Origin: Tetradesmus obliquus
Taxonomy: Eukaryota; Chlorophyta; Chlorophyceae; Sphaeropleales; Scenedesmaceae
NCBI GenBank assembly: GCA_030272155.1
Contig: CP126192.1
Coordinates: 4,126,501-4,190,500 of the forward strand
DNA length: 64,000 nucleotides
Direction: 5' to 3'
A program made the translations under genes and the position numbers. Under the pieces are notes generated by a model. That model ran no database searches and was not told the DNA's origin. It saw only the letters and a program-made list of their open reading frames with translations. This document shows, piece after piece, positions 10,830-23,537 of the stretch; the first letter of the stretch is position 1, and every line of letters begins with the position of its first letter.

Positions 10830-13800
10830 GATGCCTTTACGGCTGATGACAATGACAGTAGTACTGGACTTGGGGGCGTAGATTAGCTGAGATGACCGAC
10901 TGCGCAGATGCCTGCTGACAAGACGATGTGTCGGCTGGCGTTGTGTGATGCAAATACACGGCAAGTCAATGGCAGGGTCTCAGGGCCAGCTGCGACAGGG
11001 TGACTGCTTGGAGACAGGTCTTGGGGGTTGGTGCTGCATGGACATGTCATTTTGCGCCCTGCTTGTGGTTTGGTGGTGCTGATGGTGCCTGGTTGGGAAG
11101 GCAGCGGCGGTCGCTGCAGCAGTCTGCCTGATTGCTTGCTGGTGGGCACTGTGTAGCAACATTATGTCACACTAGTAGTTCATAAGGGTGCATGCAGGCA
11201 GGCGGTGTGGGTGTGTTTCATGAGTAGGTAGGCGCAGGGGTGTAGACTAGGGTTGACAGAAGGAATCGCCAACAGCTCCATTATGTGTTGACAGCTTTTC
11301 TCTTTTTTTTGCCTGTGGGGGCCATCTGCTGGCAAAGTGCTGCATTGTTGGTATGAGTGGGCCGCCGCTGCTGCGGCTTGTGTGTGTTTGTCAACAACTG
11401 CAGCAATGCGGTGTGTGCTGCAGCTGCTGTGCCTGTCTGCCACCATCTGACAGGCAGCTCTGCTCGCCGTCGGTGTGCAGCTGCGCATATTGCCTGCTAC
11501 ATGGCTGCTTGTACTACTGAACCTAAATGTTTGTGAGGGCTTTGCTTGGAAGGGCCCAGCATCCATGTAGGTTTGTATTCGCTGTCATCCCAGGTGCTGG
11601 CACATTTATGTGCCAGCAGGGTGCTGCATGTTGCTTGCTGGTGTGTACACAATGCGGCTCTGCCTTATGTGCATTGATTCATCTGCACACGCCCTGTCGT
11701 GGTGTTGTGGGCATGTAGCTGAGCACAGCTGCAGCTACTTTAGATGCAACCATAGTATTTCATTGCGCGTCTGCTCTGCGGCTCGCCCACATGCATGATG
11801 GAGCAAGGCAGGGCTGGGCTGCAACGCGATTTAAGCACAAGTAGCTGGTGCTATGCGTGACTATGTGCTTGGCAGAGGTGATGGTGTCGGCTTTAATTTG
11901 CTGAGGTGCATCTGTTCTAGTTTGTGTTCTGGTAAAGGGTATGTGCTAGCTTCCGGTCTTTCATTTGCTGCAGTGCCTGGTGTGCCTTGTTTGTGGTCGT
12001 CTCTTGCATCAGTCTGATATGCAGTGGGGATGTGGGTGCAGCTGGCTTGCCAACACCTGACACTAGGCTGCGCTCGCCGCTGTTCGGGGTTTCAGCACAT
12101 GCCTTGTACTGCAACCCCGCACATGGCCGTGCCAAGCATGTGGTGAGCTGGTGATCTTTGCCATCTCCATGTGCGTGTTGTCAGGGACATGCTGCGCATG
12201 CGTTGCAGCAATAGTACACTTGCCTTTGCATGCTCAACGCCCGTCTCTGGTTGCCATCTTGAGCGCTAGTCTACTAGCTACGTAGTGCTAGTGCTTCGCC
12301 AGAGTTCCTGGCGTAGTCAGGCGCCACGCGCGTGCTGGGCACGGCTGGGGCATTAGCGCGTGCACTGACATACACGTGGGCGCAGCGTTCTAGGGTTGCC
12401 TGTTAGCTAACCGCATGCTGTCCTTGCACTGTCATATGTGTGCCAGTTTGACACACTTGCATTCCTTACGCAGCCTGGCAGCCGCCGGCTGCTCAAGCAT
12501 TTTTGCTCTCCCCTTGCCATCTGCATTGGCTGCTGGCTGGCTGGTGCGTGTTGCAAGCCAGCCACAAAGGTTTGTCAGGGGTCTTTGATAGGTTTCCTGC
12601 ATTATGCATCAATCGGAGAACTACGCATCCTACAATGATCTGCTGAAACAAACATCGTCTCAGGTGCTCCTTTTCTGTTTCGCATGCATGTGGCTACAAG
12701 TGTAGCCATTTGTGTGTATGATTTGGACGGCCAGTATGCATGACGGCTGAGTGAGTGCTGCATATGCACCTGCTGCCCTGCCTGGCTGGCAAAACCTAGT
12801 ATGTAGTTGCAGTGCATGCTTGGCTAGCAACTGGCTGGTCCTGCCGTCCATAGAGTTGCAGTGCAGGCAACAGCAGGTCCCAAGGTAATCCTGTTACACC
12901 ACAGTGTTTCAAACGTGACTGGATGAACGTCCACAGCGATAGCCGGGCTCCTGCCGCCTTGCAAAGCCGTGTTTGCAGGGCAAAACAATTTGGAAGGGGC
13001 AACAAGGTGCAACACATAGGAGCACAGCAGCAATGCTGTCGGGCCACAGCGGGTGCCTCAAAGTACTGAATCCAAAGCGAGCTTGTTGCTAGCAGCAGCA
13101 CCGCGTGCACTTGAAGGCTTGCAGCAGCTGCGGTGTCCTGCTTTGCCAACAACACAGCTCGCTCGTAAAGGTGACAGCTACCAGCAGTGTCAGAGGTGGC
13201 TCCATGGCCTTGAGCTCACTCAAAGGGCCAGCTGCTCGGCCAAAATCAACAAGGGCCAGCTGTTACGCCAGCTGCCGGCCAAGCGGCGGCGTCTTGCAGC
13301 GCCTGCAAAGACCTGATACGACCAGCACACTAAGCCCTACCAAACATCAAGTCCTGCTGCAGGGCATAGAAAGGGTGCTCAATATCATCTGCTGACAACC
13401 TGAGCAACGACTGCAGCGTTGGGTCCTGTGCCAATCAGTTCTGTTTCGACTCAACTCCAATTTGAGCCATGCTCACATCAAGCATGCAGCAGGGGGTTGA
13501 TCCGTACGAGCATGTTTGCACAAATTTTGAAAACCCCGCAGTGCTTGTAAAATTTCTGACCCAGCCTGTGCGATATGTTGTGCAGACATCAAGCACCACC
13601 CTCAGGCAGCTGCAGCGTATCGCAAATGCAAAGCATGCGAGTGCCACCATGGGCCCATGCAGACCTGTTGTATCTTGTATATGCACCAGTGCAACCTCAC
13701 ATGATCATCATTACGCACTGCACTCCCCGCGCCGTGCCAGTGGCATACAACTTGCACTTAAAGGAGCTGGCTGATGGTGAACGCCTTCAAGGTAGGCCTG

Positions 13801-14036
13801 TGCCCTGCAAACCCTGGTAACTTAAATAGCAGTCACTGCACCATGACAACAATCCGCATTTGCAAATAACAATTCGATATTCCCTGCATGCGCTGTCAGC
13901 TCTTCTGGTATAGCATACCATCAACACGTTGTGCATTCCTGGGTGCATGCGCACCAGCGTAATACTGGCATGCTTGTACATCTCACACAGCGTGTCCAGG
14001 TGCCTGTTTCCTCCACATCGACTTTCGCGGCTGCTG
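10830..14036. other. 3.2-kb convergent intergenic region, no gene seen
   Basis: Lies between the 3' ends of the 4E-T-like gene (+) and the POMP-like gene (-). Both strands show only short frames without a family signature or consistent exon phase. There is a T-run of eight near 11303-11310. I find no tRNA fold or mobile-element ends. Probably long 3' UTRs plus spacer. A non-coding RNA cannot be excluded by eye. Confidence 0.5.
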
Positions 14037-15571
14037 CTACTGCTGCTGCTGCTGGGGGCTTCGCATACTCCTTGCTAGCCTTGCTGCAGCAACCTTGGAC
14101 AGCAGCTGCGCCGCTATGGCTGTGATGCGCTGCACGGGACCTTGCACATCAATGCAACGCTTTAGCACAAGCCCCGCCCAAGCAATGTAAGCAAGGTTGG
14201 CAAAGAGCACGACTGCGCCCATTGCCACAGAGTAAGCATAAGGCGGCTCGATGTCGTTGAATGACGTGAGGAAAGACAGCGCAGCCATGAGCGTAATAAA
14301 CAGCGAGCCGAATGCATACACCAGCAGATGCTGCAGCTGCCGCTCTTCATGAGGCTCAAACACCATCAGCAGCACTGCAAATCCCGCACAGATCGCTGCC
14401 ATCAGCAGCGTCTGGTGGTAGACCCCCAGAGCCATGCCAAAGACAGCACACATGCACATCATAACAGTTTTGACAACCACCACAGCCTCCCAAGCGGCAC
14501 GTTCCGGCCTGTACACCCGCACAACCCAGCCATAACGCCGCCTGAACCACGGCGCATGTAGGTGCTGCTTGTTTGCCCAAACAACACCTGCCAGAGCAAG
14601 CGGCAGAGCAGCACACAGCAGCAGCACCAGGGGCACGCCATATGCAAGGGCCCAGACTCTGTGCCAGCCTCCTTGCGCCCAACACTTCTCATTGAGGTCT
14701 AGCAAGAAGTATGTGCCTGGTGCTGCTGCTGCCCAGGCGTAGGGCGTGGCGTGCGGATCATCCAGCTTCACACACACAAACATGCTGAGGCCGTAGCGCA
14801 CCACTGAAGGCAGGTAGAAGAAGCAGCACACAAACAGCAGCACGACGCTGGTGCTCCCTAGCCCCTCAAAACTCCGCTTCACGCGCCTGCCAAGCATGGA
14901 CCAACTACAGAATCCGCCCACGCCACCTCGCACCCCACCACACGACATGGCTGTTACGAAGTAACCCCTGAGCATCAACCTCACACGGTTACGCAGAATG
15001 ATCATGAGCGCTGGGAGCACAGCCATGCACAGTCGCGCCAGCACCTCAACCAGCCAAAGCAGCGCAAACGTTGCCAGGGGCATCAACGTGTAGAACAACA
15101 CACGCACCATTGCCATAGGCAGGCCTGCTGGCAGCCGTGCTACATCTATCAAACACTCCAAGGAGAGCGTTTGGGAGGATGAGGCAGCCAGGAACCACGT
15201 GAGGGCTTTGATTGGCAGCAGCAGCGTTGGAGGCCAAGGCACCCGCAGGCCGCCAACCAGCAGCATGTACTGCAGGCAGCAGAAGAGCAGCAGCGCAGCA
15301 AGCAGCTGTATCAACAGCTGTGCAGAGCACTGGAAGAGCACGGCTGTAGCAGGGCATTGCTGCACTGAGCATGGTAACTGTTGGAAGGCTGCAGTTGCAT
15401 GCACAAACCAGGCACCTGTCATTTATAATGCAAGAATCGATCAAGAATGAATGACGGTATCACACAGCCATGTGTATGTGGGGCTGCATGACTGGACTGA
15501 ATCAGCCCACTGCTGCCCACCTGCAGGTACAGCACCAGCACCTTCAAGATGTCTGACGCCCTGCAGCAGCT

Positions 15572-15613
<42 letters not shown>

Positions 15614-17356
15614 TCCGCCTGCAGGCAGAGCCCCTGATGATGCCGTGACAGCACTGCCTGATCCTGCACCAGCAAAGCCCCCTGCCGCGCCGCAGCTGCC
15701 AATGCTCTTCACACTCTCCATGGGACACTCCAGGCTGCTCTGACCTGGCATGGCCTCAGCAGCATGTGCAGCTTGGCCAGACCGCTTGGCAGCTGCTCCT
15801 GGAAGATGTTCCTCACAAACTGGCAGGCTGCGGGAGCTGAAGTACATGCTAGCATTGCTCCTGCTGGCGTGGTGATAGCCGGTGGGTGGGTGCGTTAAGC
15901 CGCCTTTGCCGGAGCTGAGGCTGCTGTGCTGGCTTGCAAATGGGCTGGGGCTGGAAGGATCTTCAAACTCAGGCTCTGGCCCAGAGCCAGCAGGGGACAG
16001 GGACGAGTAGTGATCAAACCCTGGAACAAAGGATAGCGCTGCGACATCTTTGGATGGTCCAGCTCGAGCCTGCTGCTGCTGCTGCTGCTGCGGCTGGCCA
16101 GGGACGTGTAGCTGATGCAAGGCCGCTGTTGGCGCTGGTTGTGCAGGTGGAGGTGGCAGCAGGGCCGCCTGGGCACTTGCAGCAGCAGCTGCCGCTGCCG
16201 CTGCTGCTGCCGCTGCTGCACACTGTTGGTTGTCGATGATGGTGATGTGGGTGAGGAGGCGCACGAACAGCAGCATCGCTATGGCTGCGGTGGCGTACAG
16301 TGCCACGGCTGTGTGAAGGGGCATACAGGGCAGGCAGCTGAACGCTGTGCTGGCTCCATACCTGCACACAGCGCACACACAAAACAGAGGCGCACGTGAG
16401 TCAATCAACAAGCTGTAAGCTCAGGCAGCAACTTGCTGCTTGAAGCAGGGCCCCATGCAATGTCACGCAACGCTGGTTACTGCAAGCTTAGTAGCTCTGC
16501 TGAAGAGGAGCTGCGGCAGCAGCAGTAGCCTTTCTAGCTGCAGCACCTCACCCTGGCTTGCAGACCCCGCACAGGTTGCCAGAGTAGCCAGGCTCACACA
16601 GGCCATCAACAGCAGCAGCTGCAGAAGGTGCAGATGCAGTGCCTGCACAGCCGGAGCTGTTGCTGCTCATGCTGCCGCTGCCATTAGCGCTGGTGTTGGC
16701 AGCAGCAAGGCACTGAAGCAGTGCTGTCCTGTTGGCTGAGCATGCCTTGGCATTTGGGCACCTGCAACGCAGTCCCGACGCGACGCAGCAAGTTTGGCGG
16801 CTACCATTCAGCTACCATTCAGCAAGCTGCCAGTGCCACAACTTTGCCAAAGCATTTGCAGTGACCGTAGTTGCGATCATGCACGCAGCACTTATATTCT
16901 AGCAGCCTTGAGGCGCTTCCATGTAACTGAAAGTGTGCTGAGGATGCCGACTCTGCATGCCAGTGAGGCCCAGCTTGCAAGCTGCGTCGCTGCACTTGAT
17001 CAATTGACCCTGCTCACGCGTGGATCTGGGGGGAGGTTGTTGAGGAGTGCCAGTAGCCCTCCAGCGGCTGCAGCAGTCAAGACAGCGGCGGCAAACACCC
17101 TGTTATTATGCCAACATCTGTGCAGGAACAAAACACAAGGCACACTAGGACACAATCTCTCAGGCTTTCGACAAATGGAAGTGACAACTGCAACTCATGT
17201 TGAAGAGGGCTGGCAATCCAGAAAGCTGTGCAGAAGAAGCGCTGGCGTCTCACCACCACTGTTGATCCACCGGGGCAGCTGGCGTGCAGCGGGCAGGCAT
17301 CGCAGGTGAAGTTGGCGGGGTCCAGCGAGTAGGAGCCTGGGCTGCACGGCTCGCCT

Positions 17357-17388
<32 letters not shown>

Positions 17389-20300
17389 GTTAACCAACGT
17401 AACAGCTGTCACTCTTGGATGGGAGAATGCAGGACACCGCACTGCACCACATTCATGCATGGCAGAAGAGGGTACTCAATGGATGTGCTTGACGACCCAT
17501 GCAACACACTGGGCTCTGCATGAGCAGCAGAGACGCGCTTATTGGCGGCCGTCTTTGCCTTGATGCAGCACATCACTATCAGTGTTTGCTGTCTGTGCCA
17601 TGCTATTTGTGCTGCCAATTGATGACTATCATGTCTGCTGAAATAGCGGGTGCTGCTCACATGCATCTCCCAGCTCATTGGTGACCTCGCCAACTTCACA
17701 GGAGCGTACTTCAACGTGAACCTGCACACATGCAGCAGTGCCCACACATTATAGTTCATACTTTGCTAAAGCAGTCCAGTGCACAATGCAGGACTCCTGA
17801 GCGAGTTGTGCGCGGCATACTTGCTGGCAGTGTCTCCCAAAGCAAGCAGCAGCTACACGCGTCCATGGAGAGTTACGTCACACATTGTAACGCGGCAGCC
17901 GCGCCCACCAAGGCAGGTGCCACATCCTTGTCTGTGGTGCTGGCCACAGCCAGCGTGTAAGTGCTGCCTCAAAACTGTACACGAAAACAGGCGGGCACAG
18001 AAGCACGCATGCATAGGATGCACCATCACGTAGCAGCACAGCTCACCAATGCAGGCGCCACATCCTTGTCTGTGGTGCTGGCCACAGCCAGTGTGTAGGT
18101 GCCTGGCCTGGCCCTCAGCTTGACCTCAGCCAGCAGCGCCAGCCCCTGCGCATTGGACTTGGCTGCACCCAGCACCTGCACTGCTGGTGAGGGCTGCAGC
18201 GTGACCTGCATGCAGCACACACAGGTGCAGCAGCAGGCAGGCCTAGCTGAAATGCAGCCTCCACATGCATGACGTGTCAGCAGATGGAGCAGATTTTTGT
18301 GGCACAACGCTGACAGGCTCTGCAGATTAAGCAGCAGGTTGTTGGCTGCTTGCTGTGTGAAGTTTGCTAAACACCTTGCAAGGCATGCTAAGATTTGTCG
18401 ATGATATAGCAGGAGCGTCCAAGGCCCCTTGAAGATGGCAGCTACTGTCTGCCTTGCATGGATGCGCTGCTTGCCTGCACTGGCCGCCCGCCACATGGCA
18501 GGCCGCCAATGCCTGTCAGGTTGACCGTGATGCCCAGAGTGCCTGATGTGCGGTTGAACCTGTCACATATAAAAAGCAGTGCGTCAAGTGTTTAGCTGTC
18601 ATTGGTTAGCATACATGTCGGTTCTCATGTCAGCATGATGCAGTACATGCTGAGCTGAGCGCAGCATGACTCCAGCCAGGACTAGCACAGTGGACAAGAA
18701 GCTGTGACCGGTTGCATGAACCTGCAAAGGACTTGCAGCAGTGCACGCATACTATACAGCCAACCCCGTCCCTGAAACATTGCTTCAAGCAGTGATATCG
18801 CTGCAAGCAAACACATGGACGTGCCACGCAGCCCTTTCCCAAGCACCGCTCACCTGCTGGCCAGACCCGAGATGTAGCTTGGGCCAACCACGCTAATGCG
18901 CTGCAGCGGCACTGACGCATCAGGATCAAACTCTGCGCTGTTGCCGTGGCTGGCCTGCAGCACAGCCGCCACATCAAAGCTGCTGTGGCCGGAGATAGCA
19001 ACACCTCCCCCGCGCGCCTTGGCACGGTTCCCTGTGATGATGACCCTGCTGTGTGCTGTGGTGCCTGAGTTGTGCCGCACAAGCTGCGTTGTGGCATTAC
19101 CGATTGAGTCTGCTGTGTTGGCGGTCGAGGTGATGTTGCTGAAGTCCAGGGTGCTGTTATCTTTCAAGTAGATAGCGCCACCGTCGCCTGCACATGCAGG
19201 AAACAACTTGAGCTCGAGATTATGCACTTTGCCTCCGGTCCAATGCCACAGATATACACATGTGCAGCCGACAGAGCTACGACTGCACCTTGTATACCCT
19301 TGCATGTTGTTCAAACTGCTTACTGCTGGCACTAGTGCCGTGCAACAGCCATTGGCAGCTGCACGTAGTTCTGTTGCAAAACTAGTTATTCGACCTCCGC
19401 CTGCTGCTGCCTGCAGTCCTCTACCCTTGTTAGGCGCACTTTTTGCGTAGTTGCCTGTGATGTTGGCAGAGACAAGCGTGGTGCGTGACTGCAGCGTCGC
19501 AGCAAGGCCGCCTCCTGCATCTGCTGTGTTGTTGGCCAGCAGTGTGCCATCCATCAGCAGTGTTGCCACATTTATAACGTACACAGCGCCACCTAGTGTG
19601 CCGGTGCAGTTTCTGATCGTGCAGTTGCGCAGGGTGATGCTTGACTCCTCCACAGCTGCGATGCCGCCACCAAACTGACCCTTACAGCGCTGGATGATGC
19701 AGCCGCTTCCCACCTCAAGTGTGCCAGTGTTCTGCAGGCAGCAGCAGCCAGTATGGGTACAAACCGGCAGCATGTGTACTGCATGCAGTTGCAGCGACCT
19801 GATACGGTCAATTGGCATTGGACTGCTTGCGGGGCCTGTTGTGCAAAGCAGTTGTGTAGTCATGCGCTGCAGGGATATAGTCACCTACCTAAGCAGCGCT
19901 GGTGTAGGGCACGTTACTGCTGAACAAAACGATGGCGTGCTTGTATCCTGCATTAAACTTCTGCAGACGCATGCACTGACGTTTTTGTCCATGCATTGTT
20001 GTGGTCATGGTTGCCTGTAGCCACACATACCGACAGCACGACTGCGCCTCCATACATGCCAGAGCAGTTGGTGAACTCAGCGTGTGATACCACCACGGCA
20101 CCGCCGTTCTGAATGGCTGCAGCAGGCAGGGGTGCAGCGGCGCATGTTGTGGTGCATTTGTGTCGATCAGTGCCATTTGGCAGCTGCTAAAATGCCACCA
20201 TGAAGGCCAGGAGCATCCATGCAGCATATTCGCTGCACCAGATGGTGCACAGCACAACAAGCTGCTCCAGCGATCGACACTGTTGATGCAGTTGTTATTG

Positions 20301-23251
20301 TTGGCAGTGCCAAGGATGACACGTCAACTAGGCGTAGCCTATGCTTGCTGCCTGCCAGGCCGTGAAAAAATTAATGCAGCAGCAGGCAGGTGGGGCAACA
20401 GTCGTCCCTTCAGTTGCTCGTCACAGCTGGTGTGTTGCCAGCGCTCACCAATGGCGCCACCATATGAAGCAACGTTGTCTCGGAAGACAGTGCCACTACC
20501 AACCGAGACAGCAGCATTATCCTGCAGCAGCATCCAGCAGCATATGCATCCAGCTCTGGCAGCACTTGCCGCGAGCCAAGCCGATACCGTGATTGTATGG
20601 CAACTGTTCACAATGCCAAGGTTCCCTCACTGCACACATATGCTGCTGGCGATGGAGCTGCACCTTAAGCAGCCACAACAACTGCTATTCACGTCGTGGT
20701 CCGCAAAAAATACGTGTGTCGACGCCATATTTGGCAGCTTTAAAGCTGTAGGCTGGCAACCTGCATGCATGGTGCCGGGCAGTGTGCTGTCATGTTGTTC
20801 CCACCTGCACTGCCAAGCAGCCGCCATAGGTGCCTTTGTTTTCCACAAAGCTGGCGCCAGTAAGAGTGATGTTGCAGAGGTTCTGCAGACACACGGCACC
20901 AGCATGGTGTGTGGTATTGCGCTTTCAGCATAAGCCAGCTTGTTTCTCTGGACAGATGCAGCCGTTGCTGCATACTGTGCAGGGCAGCCTAGCTCACAAC
21001 CAAACCAGATGGTATTCATTGGCACAGCCATCCTGGCAGAATGAAGCTGCCATTTATTTTGATGCAGTGTATGGCACAGGGAGGTCCTGTCAGCACACAT
21101 TGGGCCGTTATGACGTTGCATTGTAATTTCAGCAGCAGCACGCCTCTTCACTAAATACATCCTCTGCTGTCACTGCTGCTGTGTTTTTCAAGCAGAAACC
21201 CAGGCCCACCTGTGCTGCGACGACACCCCCATACAGGCCAGAATTCCCTTGGAAGGTTGCGCCAATGCCCGCAACCATCACGGCAGAGTGCTGCACCACG
21301 CACAAGGTCGGGCAGCAGGTGCTGTTGTCAGTGCTGTGGCCGAATAAACAGCCTGCAGGCACCTGTGCAATATCGCATGCTGCTGGTGTCCTGGCACCCT
21401 GGCAAATGATGTGTGTGTGCACACAGCACTGCCGCCTGTTGAGGCAGCCACAATCAAGCAGCTGCAGATGTGTATGCGGCATAGCTAACAGCCAATGTGA
21501 GCCAACCGCGCAGCCTACACACCTGTGCAGCGATGCAGCCTCCATATTCCCCATAGTTGTCCTTGTACACGGCCCCTGCCTGCACTTGCAAGCGTGCGCT
21601 GTTCTTGATAGCAGTGGCGCCCCCATACGCCGAAGTGTTGTTCAGAAGCAAGGCGTCACGCACCACAATGGTGCACGTCTCATCTGCTTGCAGCGCCAAA
21701 CCATACTGTGAAGCGGAGTTGAAGCTCAGCTGAGATCCGCCCTGCACACAGTTCGCACGTGGATCTCGGAGGCAGCAGTGTAGGTTTGCTTTGTGTGAGC
21801 TGCCTGGCTGATTACTTGCTGTGTTACAAACTGCTGCTCTGCCACAAAAGCAGCTGCTGTGTATCAGAGTACGCGCACCTGCCGGCCGAGGGCAGCACAG
21901 GGGCAGCTATACCTGCATCCACTGTTCAGTGCCTGCACACCCTGCGCAGCCGCAGTTCAACAGTGCACCAGCAGCGCTAATCCCACCTGTATGACCACAG
22001 TTGATGCGCCACTGCCATGGATGGCACCTCCCGAATGGTATGCTGTATTGTTGCTGACGCTGCTGTTGCCAGACAGTGTGAAGCTTGCCCGGTCCAGCAC
22101 CACTGCACCAGCACCAAACACTGCAGCGACAGCATCAGGTGCGTACTGTGAGCAGTCCCAGCACACTGTTCGCTTGCATGCTGAAGCATGTCAGAAGTTC
22201 ACGCAGTGTCACTCAGTCCTGTTTATATTGTTGAGAGCCTGTGCAGTGCTAAGTAGCTTTCTGCAGCTGCAGCGCGCTAACCCCCCCCAGATGCAAACTG
22301 CATTGGCCATGGACCAGTACAAGCATATGTTTTGACGCGTCCCCAGCTTTCCTGATCACCAGCACGGTACCAAGACATGGCTCACCAGCATGGTTGTTCA
22401 CCACAACAGACCCAGCCGTCGCTTCAGCCCTCGCATCATGTGCCACAGCGATGGCGGAGCCGGCGTTGTTTTGCAGTATCCTTGCGCCCTGCACCCTTAC
22501 GCGAATGCTGCTGCCAAACACAAGCAGCGCTAGCCGCCAAGGCACACTGAACTCCCTAGCAGCAAGCATGGGGCTGTGGATGTGCACTCCTCGCATGTCA
22601 AGTTGTGTGAAGGTTAGGTTGTAGTCTCCGCAGAATGCCAGAACTCCAAAGATAGGCACCTGCAGTCGACTCAGCAGCCGCTGGCAGTCCATCTGCTGGG
22701 GAGCAATGTCAACACCCTGCGACATCGTCACCAAAACACGGCAGCACCAAATTGTTGTATGAAGCTGTTGTGCTGCAACATGCTGAGCACATTCGGCTGC
22801 AAACTGTGGCAGGTGCTGGCATGTGCTGGCTGCAGCAGGGTTTTGAATCTGCTGTCTCTGTCTGTGCCCCTCACCTGCCAAGCTTTGACTGCCTGTGCAG
22901 AGACCCAAGTGCTGTTCACAGCCACCGGCACTGCCAGCCCTGCCGGTGTTGTGCTGCAGTTGAGTTCCATGTGCGTGATGCCTTGGTCCGCTGTCGTTGA
23001 GTCGCTTACAGATGCCCTGGTTGATCTGCATAGTGGCCCCTCAGGACCAGCCTGCAGTTGGCAGTGGCGATTGCTGGACTGGGGCTAGACACAGCGTTGA
23101 TGCTGTCGCTGCTGGCTTGAGTTTTCTGTGTTAGTTGCCGTGAAGCAGTCTTCGGCCAGTGCTGCAGCTCGGATGGGCGGGCAACGCCAGCTGCCTCGAT
23201 AGCACACGCCCACTGCAGAAGCAGCAGGAGCAACTGAGTTACGGGCCCCAT
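14037..23251 (-). CDS. Large POMP-repeat, Cys-rich, multi-pass membrane protein
   Basis: About 1,500 aa over roughly 19 exons. The 5' end has a signal-peptide-like start at 23251 ([17 protein letters not shown]), but the joints to about 22875 are uncertain. The phased exons are 22386-22716, 21987-22120, 21523-21741, 21210-21290, 20805-20882, 20449-20521, 20031-20116, 19425-19731, 18854-19187, 18475-18559, 18047-18205, 17661-17721, 17254-17354, 17018-17067, 16552-16761, 15521-16361 and 14037-15269. The ectodomain repeats N-x-(T/S)...YGG(A/C) units typical of chlamydial-type polymorphic membrane protein repeats (right-handed beta-helix). A Cys-rich GCC2/GCC3-like segment follows (CEVGEVTNELGDAC, CSPGSYSLDPANFTCDAC, GYSGNLCGVCKPGYG). 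Next come one membrane span, a poly-Ala/Gln/Ser loop and a strongly hydrophobic multi-span region starting YMLLVGGLRVPWPP. This looks like the adhesin- or receptor-like surface family expanded in green algae; its function is not known to me. The intron after 18475 begins with GC (GC-AG type). Confidence 0.82.
17884..17960 (-). pseudogene. Ghost copy of the 3' end of a POMP-gene exon
   Basis: In the intron between exons 18047-18205 and 17661-17721, about 60 bases repeat the 3' end of the upstream exon almost exactly, displaced by 138 bp. The copy still reads TYTLAVASTTDKDVAPAL and keeps a GT where the real donor lies (gtgggc in place of gtgagc). It has no good acceptor of its own. Direct evidence of a recent partial tandem duplication. 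Confidence 0.8.
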
Positions 23252-23537
23252 AACGGCGGTGCTTCAACATGTTGGAAGCGCGCAACTGGGCTACGTTGTG
23301 GGCGAGACCGGCTTACTCTTCAACCGACGTGCGACACACGTTCACACTGGGAACTTGGGTCCAAGGTGCCCTTTCCGCCGTGCCCAAACATCCTCTGAAA
23401 GGGCATTATATAAAAAACAAAAGCAATCAACTGTGCTGGAGTGCGCGCAGCGTTCTGAAGTCTCAGAGCAACATGGTAGTAGCAGATCCTCACAGAATCG
23501 AGCCAGTGCACAACTGTGTTTCCATATGCACATAAGC
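23252..23537. promoter_or_regulatory. Shared divergent upstream region of the POMP-like and Cys-rich genes
   Basis: 286 bp between two divergent start codons, each followed by a secretory signal sequence. No named motif recognised. An A-rich patch (about 23410-23425) lies nearer the + gene. If the + gene starts at the earlier in-frame ATG (23526), the gap is 274 bp. Confidence 0.45.
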
